From NCBI RefSeq assembly GCF_021233435.1, contig NZ_CP089468.1, positions 2,466,597 through 2,530,596 of the forward strand: DNA of 64,000 nucleotides, written 5' to 3'. The notes under the pieces were generated by a model. The model had not been told where the DNA came from and did not search any database. It was given only the letters and a program-made list of their open reading frames with translations. Numbering within the stretch: position 1 is the first letter of the stretch; every line of letters starts with the position of its first letter. Below are positions 27,932 through 35,942 of the stretch, piece by piece. A program made the position numbers and the translations under genes. The stretch comes from Halobacterium noricense. GTDB lineage: Archaea > Halobacteriota > Halobacteria > Halobacteriales > Halobacteriaceae.

Positions 27932-29046
27932 CCGACGATTTGGATGGGGACGGGCATGAAGCAGAGCGCGCCGAGGACGAACGTGAGCACACCGACGGCG
28001 ACCCGGCGCCGGTCCAGCGACGCGTCGTCGACGGGGTCGACGCCGCCCGCGAACGTGATGACTGTCGCGATGATGCCCCAGACGATCCAGATGCCGGCGG
28101 TGTTGCCGGCGTCCGCGACGAGCCACTGGTAGCCCGCGAGCGCGAACAGCGCCGTCGGTACGAGGGGGGCGACGCGGTCGGCGTGCTCGCCGACCAGCGA
28201 CCGGAGGACGTGGCCGCCGTCGAGTTGGCCGACCGGGATGAGGTTCAGGAACGTGACGAACATCCCGATCCAGCCGCCCATCACGACCGGGTTGATGGAC
28301 TTCGCGGGGTCGCTGTAAGCGAGCGGCTCGCCGAGGACCGCGGCGATGGCCTGCAGTAGTGGTGGGTACGCGAACTGGACTTCGACGGCGTTCGCGGAGT
28401 TGACGAGTTCGGGTGGCACCGTGACGGGCGGCAGCGAGAGCCCGATGGCGGAGACGACGATGGCGGCGACGAGCCCGGCGAGCGGGCCGGCAGCGCCGAT
28501 GTCGAAGAGGGCCTTCCGGGAGGGAATCCGGCCGCGCATGCGGATGACCGCGCCCATCGTCCCGAACAGCGACGGGAACGGGATGAAGTACGGGAGGGAG
28601 GCGTCGACGTCGTGGTAGCGGCTCATCGCGTAGTGGCCGAACTCGTGGACGGCGAGCACGCCGACAACCGCGAACGTGAACGGGAGCGCCTGCACGACCG
28701 CGGGCGAGAACGGGTCGACGTAGTACCAGCTCGCGCCGACGAACAGCGTCGACGCCAGCGTCGCGACGAACAGCGCGACGTTCGTCCACGGGATGCCGCC
28801 GTTGTCGGTGGCGGCGTCGTGGGGTTCCGCGACGAGAACGAGTTCGCCCGTGCGGCGCGCGAGCCGGACCTCGTAGCCGTGCTGGCGGAACGCCGGCCAG
28901 ACGGTCTCCATGAGGGTCTCGCGGTCGGTCGCGGGGTCGCCGAAGTAGAGCACGCGGCCGTCGTCGCGGCGCACCTCGTAGACGTCGAAGACCGACGCGA
29001 ACGAATCCGGGCTCGGAGCACCGTCGGGCGGCTGTGCCGACATCAC
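27928..29046 (-). CDS. Site-2 protease (M50 family metalloprotease)
   Basis: 372 residues, about six membrane segments. Intramembrane zinc protease that cleaves membrane-anchored regulators. An N-terminal soluble domain of about 90 residues precedes the membrane core. The zinc motif HEFGHYAMSRY is near residue 136, and the second site NLIPVGQLDGGHVLRSL follows in a later helix. It belongs to the same superfamily as the 33.3-kb gene but lacks PDZ domains. Substrate unknown. Confidence 0.9.
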   Translation of the reverse strand: MMSAQPPDGAPSPDSFASVFDVYEVRRDDGRVLYFGDPATDRETLMETVWPAFRQHGYEVRLARRTGELVLVAEPHDAATDNGGIPWTNVALFVATLASTLFVGASWYYVDPFSPAVVQALPFTFAVVGVLAVHEFGHYAMSRYHDVDASLPYFIPFPSLFGTMGAVIRMRGRIPSRKALFDIGAAGPLAGLVAAIVVSAIGLSLPPVTVPPELVNSANAVEVQFAYPPLLQAIAAVLGEPLAYSDPAKSINPVVMGGWIGMFVTFLNLIPVGQLDGGHVLRSLVGEHADRVAPLVPTALFALAGYQWLVADAGNTAGIWIVWGIIATVITFAGGVDPVDDASLDRRRVAVGVLTFVLGALCFMPVPIQIVG

Positions 29047-29167
29047 CGGTGCTTACCGTTCCAGCGGTTTAAGGGCTGTCGGGAGACGCGCAGCTCCTGA
29101 GTTCGAAAAGCGGGACGCGAAGGGGGCTGCTGTTGTTCAGGGCGGGCGATGCGAGCGCGAGCGGCGA

Positions 29168-29422
29168 TTACGCCGACTGCACGCGCCAGGTGGTGGCGCT
29201 CGTGTACGACCACTTCTCGACTTCGAGGTCGGTCGCGGACTTCGAGAGCTTCACCATGAGCGCGCCGATTTCCTTCGGGGAGAGGTCGACGTCGTCGGCG
29301 ATGAACTTGCTCTTGAAGTACACCTCGCCGTCGGCGGCCTTCTCGCGGAGGTACGCCTTGAGCCGCGTCTCCTTGTCCTGCGGTTCGTCGGCGTCGGCGG
29401 AGGGGGATTGGGTTGCGCTCAT
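29168..29422 (-). CDS. Small winged-helix-like haloarchaeal protein, DUF7123 type
   Basis: 84 residues: a disordered N terminus, then KETRLKAYLREKAADGEVYFKSKFIADDVDLSPKEIGALMVKL (quoted in outline) and a closing hairpin LEVEKWSYTSATTWRV. This is a winged-helix outline; it resembles DUF7123, which is widespread in haloarchaea and has no assigned role. A TATA-like TTATAACC about 36 bp upstream of ATG 29422 supports its own promoter. Confidence 0.75.
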   Translation of the reverse strand: MSATQSPSADADEPQDKETRLKAYLREKAADGEVYFKSKFIADDVDLSPKEIGALMVKLSKSATDLEVEKWSYTSATTWRVQSA

Positions 29423-29694
29423 CTTCGACTCAGCCTACTGGCTACGGGAGGTTATAAAGGGGTGAACGTTCGGGCAGATTCGGGCGATTTCAGCCGTAAA
29501 TCGGATTTGGTGAACAATTTACGACCGTTCGAGAGTCGTTTAGATATTTTATAGCGGTTCTAGAGTGATTGTTTCCGGCCCTTATCTGTGTTATTAACGT
29601 CGGACGCACGGCGGTCAAAATCCGCCGTAGAACCGCGGTTGGGCGGCAGTATCGGCAGTGAAATCGTCGGCGCGCGGGAGAATGGTGGCCGCGA

Positions 29695-30456
29695 CTACTG
29701 CTCGTGCTTCCAGAACTCGTCCTCGACGGTGACTTCCTTCTTGAAAATGGGGACCTCCTCCTTGAGCCGGTCGATGCCGTCCTCGACTGCCTCGAAGGCC
29801 TCGCCGCGGTGGCCGGCCAGCACCGCGACGAAGACGATGTCCTCGCCGGCTTCGATGCGGCCGACGCGGTGGTGGAGGCGGACGTCGAGGACGCCGTCGC
29901 GGACTTCCAGTTCTTCGCGGATGGTCGCGGTGCGCTCGGCGGCGACGGCGGCGTACTTCTCGAAGGTCAGCGACTCCGTCCACTCGTTGTCCTCGTCTTC
30001 GAGCGCGCGGACGCGACCCGTGAACGTCGCGATGGCACCCGAGTAGTCGGCGCGCGGCGACCGCTTCAGTTCTGCCACCAGCGAGGCCAGCGTCTCGAAC
30101 GGATCGGCGGCCTCGACGGCTCCGACGGCGGCATCAATGTCCGGATTCTCGGCGTCCACCCGAAGCGCAGGGTCCTCGACGGCGGCGTCGTCGACGGTAA
30201 TCTGGGGGACGCGCGCGTCCGGGAAGCCGACGAGCAGCGCGTAGTCGTGGTCCTGCGCGAGGTCGTCGAGCACGTCGTCGGCGGAGCGGTCGCCGCCAGC
30301 GCCCGTCCATCCGTCGCCGACGGTGTACGTGGTTCGATTTGGAGTGTCGGGGTCGCCGGCGCGAACGATACCGACGCGGCCGCGTTCGGCGAGCCGGTCG
30401 GCGAGGCGGTCCGCGACGCCGTCGGCGCCGTCGCCGACGATGCCGTGTAGTTGCAT
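29695..30456 (-). CDS. moaE: Molybdopterin synthase catalytic subunit MoaE with a degenerate MobB-like N-terminal domain
   Basis: 253 residues from ATG 30456. The C-terminal 135 residues are MoaE, which inserts sulfur into precursor Z to make molybdopterin: GAIATFTGRVRALEDEDNE, HHRVGRIEAGEDIVFVAVLAGHRGEAF and the active-site IFKKEVTVEDEFW. The first 115 residues look like MobB, but the P-loop is eroded (GIVGDGADGVADRL, no GK[ST]), so nucleotide binding is doubtful. MoaD was not seen nearby. A hairpin-forming CGGCGG / CCGCCG pair lies downstream near 29609-29628. Confidence 0.9.
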   Translation of the reverse strand: MQLHGIVGDGADGVADRLADRLAERGRVGIVRAGDPDTPNRTTYTVGDGWTGAGGDRSADDVLDDLAQDHDYALLVGFPDARVPQITVDDAAVEDPALRVDAENPDIDAAVGAVEAADPFETLASLVAELKRSPRADYSGAIATFTGRVRALEDEDNEWTESLTFEKYAAVAAERTATIREELEVRDGVLDVRLHHRVGRIEAGEDIVFVAVLAGHRGEAFEAVEDGIDRLKEEVPIFKKEVTVEDEFWKHEQ

Positions 30457-30497
30457 ACTCGCACGTGGGGGTGCTCGCGGCTTGTAGGTGTCGCCAG

Positions 30498-30764
30498 CTA
30501 CCGCGCCCGCCACCACCGCCAGCCGAGCCACAGGCCCACGAAGAGGAAGACGATTGCGACCACGTTGAGCACGTCGTCGTAGGGCGACGAGAGCAGGTCG
30601 CCAATCTGGAGCAGTGAGTACGCCAGCCAGAGGAGCGCGGCGGACGTCAGCACGAGCGCGCGGGTCGGCGGCAGCGAGCCGAACTGGTACCGCCACGCCA
30701 CCCCGAACAGCACGAGCAACCACGCGAGAGTCAGGAGGACGGCCGGGTCGGTGACCGCGACCAT
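30498..30764 (-). CDS. Small three-helix membrane protein
   Basis: 88 residues from ATG 30764; a longer frame to 31127 only shadows pyrH. Three hydrophobic segments (residues 7-24, 37-55, 65-85), ending in WLGWRWWRAR. No motif or family recognised. It lies upstream of moaE on the same strand with a 41-bp gap and divergent from pyrH. Confidence 0.6.
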   Translation of the reverse strand: MVAVTDPAVLLTLAWLLVLFGVAWRYQFGSLPPTRALVLTSAALLWLAYSLLQIGDLLSSPYDDVLNVVAIVFLFVGLWLGWRWWRAR

Positions 30765-30867
30765 ACCGGGATGACGAGCGGCGACCGGATAACTGTTCGT
30801 CGCGTTCGCAGCCGCTGCTCGGGAGTTGACAACCCTTAAGGACGCAACAGGGCTATCACGGTGTAGT

Positions 30868-31593
30868 ATGCGTGTCGTTGTTTCTATCGGCGGAAGCGTC
30901 CTCGCGCCCGACCTCGCCCACGACCGGGTCGAGGAGCACGCCGCCGCCATCGAAGAACTCGCCGACGCCGGCTGCGAACTCGGAGCCGTCGTCGGCGGCG
31001 GGGGTGTCGCGCGGGAGTACATTACGACGGCGCGGGAGCTCGGCGCGAACGAGATCGAGCTCGACGACATCGGCGTCGACGTCACGCGCCTGAACGCCCG
31101 CCTACTCATCGCGGCCCTCGACGGCATGGCGGCACCGAGCCCCGCCGAGGACTACGAAAAGGCCGGAGAAGCGATTCGCCGCGGTGACGTCGCCGTGATG
31201 GGTGGTGTGGTCGCCGGCCAGACCACAGACGCCGTCAGCGCGGCGCTCGCGGAGTACACGGACGCCGACCTGCTGCTGTACGCGACCAGCGTCCCCGGCG
31301 TGTTCAGCGCGGACCCCAACGAGGAGGCCGACGCCGAGCGCTTCGAGGAGATGACCGCGGGCGAACTCGTGGACATCATCGCGGACATCGAGATGAGCGC
31401 GGGGTCGTCGGCGCCCGTCGACCTGCTCGCCGCGAAACTCATCGAACGCTCGGGCGTGCGCACCATCGTCCTCGACGGCACCGACCCCTCCCGCATCGTG
31501 GACGCCGTGCTGTACGGCGAGCACGACGGGACGGACATCATCCCCGAGGGCACCGCCGACCAGATGACGTACTGGGCGGACAACGAGCGGTAA
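30868..31593 (+). CDS. pyrH: Uridylate kinase (archaeal UMP kinase)
   Basis: 241 residues. Phosphorylates UMP to UDP in pyrimidine nucleotide synthesis. Amino-acid-kinase fold with MRVVVSIGGSVLAPD at the N terminus, AVVGGGGVAREYI, GGVVAGQTTDAVSAALAEY and the final LDGTDPSRIVDAVL. ATG 30868 lies about 30 bp after a TATA-like CCCTTAAGG, so the message is probably leaderless. The stop is 1 bp before the lysS start: an operon. Confidence 0.94.
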   Translation: MRVVVSIGGSVLAPDLAHDRVEEHAAAIEELADAGCELGAVVGGGGVAREYITTARELGANEIELDDIGVDVTRLNARLLIAALDGMAAPSPAEDYEKAGEAIRRGDVAVMGGVVAGQTTDAVSAALAEYTDADLLLYATSVPGVFSADPNEEADAERFEEMTAGELVDIIADIEMSAGSSAPVDLLAAKLIERSGVRTIVLDGTDPSRIVDAVLYGEHDGTDIIPEGTADQMTYWADNER

Positions 31594-31594
31594 C

Positions 31595-33241
31595 ATGCAT
31601 TCCGAAGACGACCCCTACATTCTCGGCGACGAACGCGGCTTCTGGGCCGACACCGCCGCCGACCGCGTCCTCGACCGCGACTCCGAGCAGCCAATTGTCA
31701 TCAAGGGCGGCATCTCGCCGTCGGGCGTCCCCCACCTCGGGAACATGAACGAAATCGTCCGCGGCTACTTCGTCGCGGAAGTGCTGCGCGAGCGGGGCTA
31801 CGACGTCCGCCAGATTTTCACGAGCGACGACCGCGACCCGCTCCGGAAGCTCCCGCGGAAGCTCGCGAACCTCGACGGCGACCTCGTCGACCTCGGGGAC
31901 GTGAACGCGGGCGCGCTCGGGCAGAACCTCGGTGCCCCCTACACCGCGATTCCGGACCCGTTCGGCTGCTGTGCGTCGTACGGCGCGCACTTCTCGAATC
32001 TCATCGAGGAGTCCGCGGAGCTGCTGGGCATCGACGTGGAGATGGTGTCGAACACCGAACTGTACGAGGACGGCGACCTCGAAGCCGTCACGGAGTTCCT
32101 CCTCGAGAACCGGGAGACGGCCCGGGAGGTGCTCGGCGAGTACCAGGCGAAAGTCGACGCCGACTACGTGCCGTTCCGGCCCATCTGCGAGAACTGCGGG
32201 CACGTCACCGAGACCGACGCCATCACCGGCATCGACCTCGACGAGGGCGTCGTCGAGTACGAATGCAGTGATATCGAAGCCGGCGACCGCACCATCGAGG
32301 GCTGCGGGCACGAGGGCACCGCGAGTCTGCGCGACGGGAAGCTCCCGTGGCGCTTCGAGTGGCCCGCGCAGTGGCAGGTCTTGGGCGTCGACTTCGAGCC
32401 GTTCGGCAAGGACCACGCGGAGGGCTCGTGGCCCTCCGGGACCGACGTCGCGCGCAACGTCCTCGGCGACGAGCCACCGGTCCCGATGGTGTACGAGTGG
32501 TTCACGCTCGACGGCGAGCCGTTTTCCTCCTCGGAGGGCCACGTCGTCCTCGTGCAGGACGTGCTTCGCCTGCTGGAATCCGAGGTAGTCCGGTTCTTCT
32601 TCAGCAAGAACCCCCAGCGCGCCCGCGACTTCTCCGTCGAACGGCTCGACCAGCTCGTCGACGAGTTCGACCGCATGGAAGCCGTCTACTTCGGCGAAAT
32701 CGACGCCGACGAGGACGAGCGCGAGCACGCCGAGCGCGTCTACCCGCTCATCGTGGACGACCCCCGCGAGGAGCGCATCCGCATCCCGTACACGTTCGCG
32801 GCCGTGCTCGGGATGACCGACGACCCCGCGCTCCGCGAGGAAATCGCGCGCCGCGAGGGCCACATCCCCGAGGACGCCCCCGACTGGGCAATCGAAGCCG
32901 CGCTCGATCGCGTCGAACGCGCCCGCGAGTGGGCTCGCCGCACGGACAACGAGTTCAACTACGACCTCAAGCGCACCGAGCTACCCGACCACGACTTCGA
33001 CGACGCCACCGAAGCCGCCCTCGACGAGCTCGCGGCGTTCCTCGAAGCCGAGGACCCCGACGGGGACGAGCTCCAGGGCGAAATCTACGAGGCCGCCAAG
33101 CGCCACGACGTCGACATCGGCGCGTTCTTCTCGGCGGGCTACCGGCTGTTCTTCGACGAGGACCAGGGCCCGAAACTGGGGCCGTTCCTGGCGAAGCTCG
33201 ACCGCCAGTTCGTGCTCGGGCGGCTCCGCCGGCGGCGCTGA
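31595..33241 (+). CDS. lysS: Lysyl-tRNA synthetase, class I
   Basis: 548 residues. The archaeal class I LysRS is unrelated to the class II enzyme of most bacteria. Its HIGH-equivalent is SPSGVPHLGNMNE near residue 38, and the KMSKS-equivalent region is DGEPFSSSEGHVV near residue 308. A zinc-binding stretch CENCGHVTETDA is near residue 193. A helical anticodon-binding domain fills the C terminus. It follows pyrH by 1 bp. Confidence 0.95.
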   Translation: MHSEDDPYILGDERGFWADTAADRVLDRDSEQPIVIKGGISPSGVPHLGNMNEIVRGYFVAEVLRERGYDVRQIFTSDDRDPLRKLPRKLANLDGDLVDLGDVNAGALGQNLGAPYTAIPDPFGCCASYGAHFSNLIEESAELLGIDVEMVSNTELYEDGDLEAVTEFLLENRETAREVLGEYQAKVDADYVPFRPICENCGHVTETDAITGIDLDEGVVEYECSDIEAGDRTIEGCGHEGTASLRDGKLPWRFEWPAQWQVLGVDFEPFGKDHAEGSWPSGTDVARNVLGDEPPVPMVYEWFTLDGEPFSSSEGHVVLVQDVLRLLESEVVRFFFSKNPQRARDFSVERLDQLVDEFDRMEAVYFGEIDADEDEREHAERVYPLIVDDPREERIRIPYTFAAVLGMTDDPALREEIARREGHIPEDAPDWAIEAALDRVERAREWARRTDNEFNYDLKRTELPDHDFDDATEAALDELAAFLEAEDPDGDELQGEIYEAAKRHDVDIGAFFSAGYRLFFDEDQGPKLGPFLAKLDRQFVLGRLRRRR

Positions 33242-33292
33242 CCCCTTCGGATACCCAACGGCTTTTGCCGCGTGACCCCTGATTTCCCCGTA

Positions 33293-35083
33293 ATGGATAT
33301 CTGGACGGTCCTCGGCGTCGCCCTACTCGCGTACTGGGCCGGCGTGTCGTGGGCGAAGGCCCGCAACCTACTGCCGTCGTTCGCCTCCGCGACCGGACCG
33401 ATTCTCACCCTCCACACGAAGCGCGGGAAGCGGCTGCTGGAGTGGGCCGCCACGCCCGAGCGGTTCTGGCGCGCGTGGGGGAACTTCGGGCTCGGCGTCG
33501 CGCTCGTCGTCGCCGCGGGCACGCTGTTCATGCTGATCACGTCGGCCGCGTCGACGCTCGCGAACCCGCCCGCGCCCTCCGCGGTGAACCAGCCGCGGAA
33601 CGCGCTCGTCATCCCCGGCGTCAGCGACTTCATGCCGCCGTCCGTCGCCGCCGAGATCGTCGTCGGACTGTTCGTCGGGATGGTCGTCCACGAGTTCGGC
33701 CACGGGCTGCTCTGCCGCGTCGAAGGCATCGAAGTGGATTCGATGGGCGCGGTGCTGCTCGCGGTGCTCCCCATCGGCGCGTTCGTCCAGCCGGACGAGG
33801 AGAGCCAGCGCAACGCGGACCGCGGGTCGCAGGCGCGCATGTTCGCCGCGGGCGTGACGAACAACTTCCTCGTGGTCGTGGTCGCGTTCGCGCTGCTGTT
33901 CGGCCCGGTCGCGGGCGCGGTCGGCGTCGCAAGCGGCGGGCTCGTCGGCGACGTCTACGACGGCTCCGCGGCCGCGGCGGCCGGCGTCGGCGCGGGCGAC
34001 CGCGTCACCGAAGTGGCCGGCACGCCGGTCGCGAACAACTCGGAGTTCCAGCAGGCGCTCCACGACGCCGAGAGCCGCGAAGTCACAGTGACGCTCGCGG
34101 GCGGCGAGCAGGTGCGCGTCGACCGCCACCTCCTCGTGACCGGGGTCGCCGCGGACTCGCCACTCGCCGACCTCGATACGGGGAGCGTCCTCACCGAAGT
34201 GAACGACACTGAGGTGTACACGCAAGCCGGCCTCGAAGCCGCCGTCCAGAACCGGACGGTCGCGACCTTCGAAACCGCCAACGGGACGAGCGTCACGGCA
34301 CCAGCCGGCGCGTTCGTCACCATCGTCCCGAACGCGCCCGCAGACGAACACGGCCTGCCCGCCGAGGACGACGTCATCGTGACCCGGATGGGCGGCGAGC
34401 GCATCGCCACGGGGGGGAACATGCGGGACGCGCTTGCGGCGCGCGAACCCGGCGAGACGGTCACCGTCGAAGCGTACGTGAACGGAACTGTCGAATCCTA
34501 CGAGGTCACGCTGGGCGAGCAGGACGACGGCTCCAGTTACTTCGGCGGCGTCATCGCCCCCGGCGTCAGCGGCCTCACCGCGTCCGGGTTCGGCGCACAG
34601 CTCTACCCCGCGGAGGCGTTCCTCACGCTGGTCTCCGGGAACGTCGACGGCACGGGACTGGGACTGCTGCTCGGCGGCGCTGCCAGCGGCCTCGTCGGCT
34701 TCCTCCAGGGCATCGCGGCGGCGCTGTTCCTCCCGCTGCTGAGCCTCATCGACCCCACGCTCGCGTTCAACTTCCCCGGGTTCGCGGGCGTGAACGAGAA
34801 CTTCTACGTCGTCGACGGCGTCGTCCCGGATGCCGCCGTGTTCGTGTTCGCGAACGTCCTGCTGTGGACCGGGTGGATCAACCTCAACCTCGCGTTCTTC
34901 AACTGCATCCCCGCGTTCCCGCTGGACGGCGGCCACCTGCTCCGGACGGTCGCCGAAGCGGTCACCGCACGGCTCCCGATCAGCGACCGGCAGGCGGTCA
35001 CCCGCGCAATCACCACGAGCATCGGGCTGACGATGCTCGCCAGCCTCGTAATCATGTTCTTCGGGCCGCAGTTGCTGAGCTAA
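33293..35083 (+). CDS. Site-2 protease with two PDZ-like domains
   Basis: 596 residues from ATG 33293. M50 intramembrane protease: HEFGHGLLCRV at about residues 133-143 gives the zinc histidines and catalytic glutamate, and NCIPAFPLDGGHLLR near 537 gives the third ligand. Between them lie two PDZ-like segments, GSAAAAAGVGAGDRVTEVAG and VPNAPADEHGLPAEDDVIV, which usually gate substrate entry. At least six membrane helices. A TATA-like GCTTTTGCC lies about 33 bp before the ATG. Substrates unknown. Confidence 0.92.
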   Translation: MDIWTVLGVALLAYWAGVSWAKARNLLPSFASATGPILTLHTKRGKRLLEWAATPERFWRAWGNFGLGVALVVAAGTLFMLITSAASTLANPPAPSAVNQPRNALVIPGVSDFMPPSVAAEIVVGLFVGMVVHEFGHGLLCRVEGIEVDSMGAVLLAVLPIGAFVQPDEESQRNADRGSQARMFAAGVTNNFLVVVVAFALLFGPVAGAVGVASGGLVGDVYDGSAAAAAGVGAGDRVTEVAGTPVANNSEFQQALHDAESREVTVTLAGGEQVRVDRHLLVTGVAADSPLADLDTGSVLTEVNDTEVYTQAGLEAAVQNRTVATFETANGTSVTAPAGAFVTIVPNAPADEHGLPAEDDVIVTRMGGERIATGGNMRDALAAREPGETVTVEAYVNGTVESYEVTLGEQDDGSSYFGGVIAPGVSGLTASGFGAQLYPAEAFLTLVSGNVDGTGLGLLLGGAASGLVGFLQGIAAALFLPLLSLIDPTLAFNFPGFAGVNENFYVVDGVVPDAAVFVFANVLLWTGWINLNLAFFNCIPAFPLDGGHLLRTVAEAVTARLPISDRQAVTRAITTSIGLTMLASLVIMFFGPQLLS

Positions 35084-35098
35084 AACAGGACCGGCCGG

Positions 35099-35620
35099 CT
35101 ACTCCTCGAAGCCCATCCGCTCGGCGAACTCCTCGGGCGTGTCCTCGACGCGCTCGAACTCGTCGAAGTAGTACTCGTGGTGGCGGATGAGCTGCTCGGC
35201 GATCCACGCCGAGAACGCCTCGTCGAAGCGCCACCCGTCGCCCTCTTCGGGGTTGTCCACGGCGAAGCGCTCGTCGGTCGCCAACACCGCGAACACGTGG
35301 TAGAACCCCAGAATCACGTCCGTCACGTCGTCGGCCGTCTGGCCGACCTCCTCGCGCTTCTCCGCGAGCTTCTCGCGGCCCGCCTCCGTGATTTCGAAGT
35401 ACTTCCGGTCGGGCTCGTCCTCGACCTCGATGCGCTCGGCGTACCCTTCCTCCTCGAACTTGTACAGAATCGGGTAGACCGACCCGTAGGAGGGCTCCCA
35501 GTGGCCGCCGCTGAGGTCCGTGATTTCCTTGAGAATCTCGTACCCGTAGCGGGGTTGTTCCTCCAGCAGTTCCAACACGAGATACGAGACGAGCCCTTTC
35601 GGCGGACCGCTCTTGCGCAT
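35099..35620 (-). CDS. PadR family transcriptional regulator
   Basis: 173 residues. N-terminal winged helix (GLVSYLVLELLEEQPRYGYEILKEI, GSVYPILYKFEEEGYAE) as in PadR repressors, followed by a helical C-terminal dimerisation domain (TEAGREKLAEKREEVGQ, IAEQLIRHHEYYFDEF). Its effector and targets are unknown; pitA, 320 bp upstream and divergent, is a possible target by position. Convergent with the site-2 protease, 15 bp apart. Confidence 0.9.
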   Translation of the reverse strand: MRKSGPPKGLVSYLVLELLEEQPRYGYEILKEITDLSGGHWEPSYGSVYPILYKFEEEGYAERIEVEDEPDRKYFEITEAGREKLAEKREEVGQTADDVTDVILGFYHVFAVLATDERFAVDNPEEGDGWRFDEAFSAWIAEQLIRHHEYYFDEFERVEDTPEEFAERMGFEE

Positions 35621-35942
35621 TCACGCGGACGTTCCGCAGTTCGGCGGGAAAACGTTTCGGTCGCGGCTATCTGTCCCGTTTTCGGAGACTGACGCGGCGA
35701 CCGGCTTCCTCAGCGTGTCCTCGAAAGCCCCGGCACGCTCGCTGCCTGCGACTCGCTGCGCGCTTCCCTCTCTCGCTGCGCTCGTTCGGTGCAGTGCTTG
35801 CATCGCCTCGGCTAGCGACCGCGCCGCCCCTTTCATTCCACCCGTCTGCTGGCTGGTCGGTTCTACACGAGACAGCAGGAGTGCCGACTGCTAACAGGAC
35901 TGGTTAGGAAAACCCTTCTACGGCGAATCCGAACACCCGGGC
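35621..35942. repeat. Gene-free stretch between padR and pitA with dispersed repeat copy R2
   Basis: 322 bp without a gene. Positions 35719-35843 match the repeat at 8335 and most closely the copy at 57611 (shared CCTCGAAAGCCCC start and CCGCGCCGCCCCTTTCA near the end). This copy lacks the right-end hairpin present in the other two: CATTCC runs straight into ACCC. The last 50 bp contain CCCTTCTACGG upstream of pitA, a weak promoter candidate. Confidence 0.65.
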
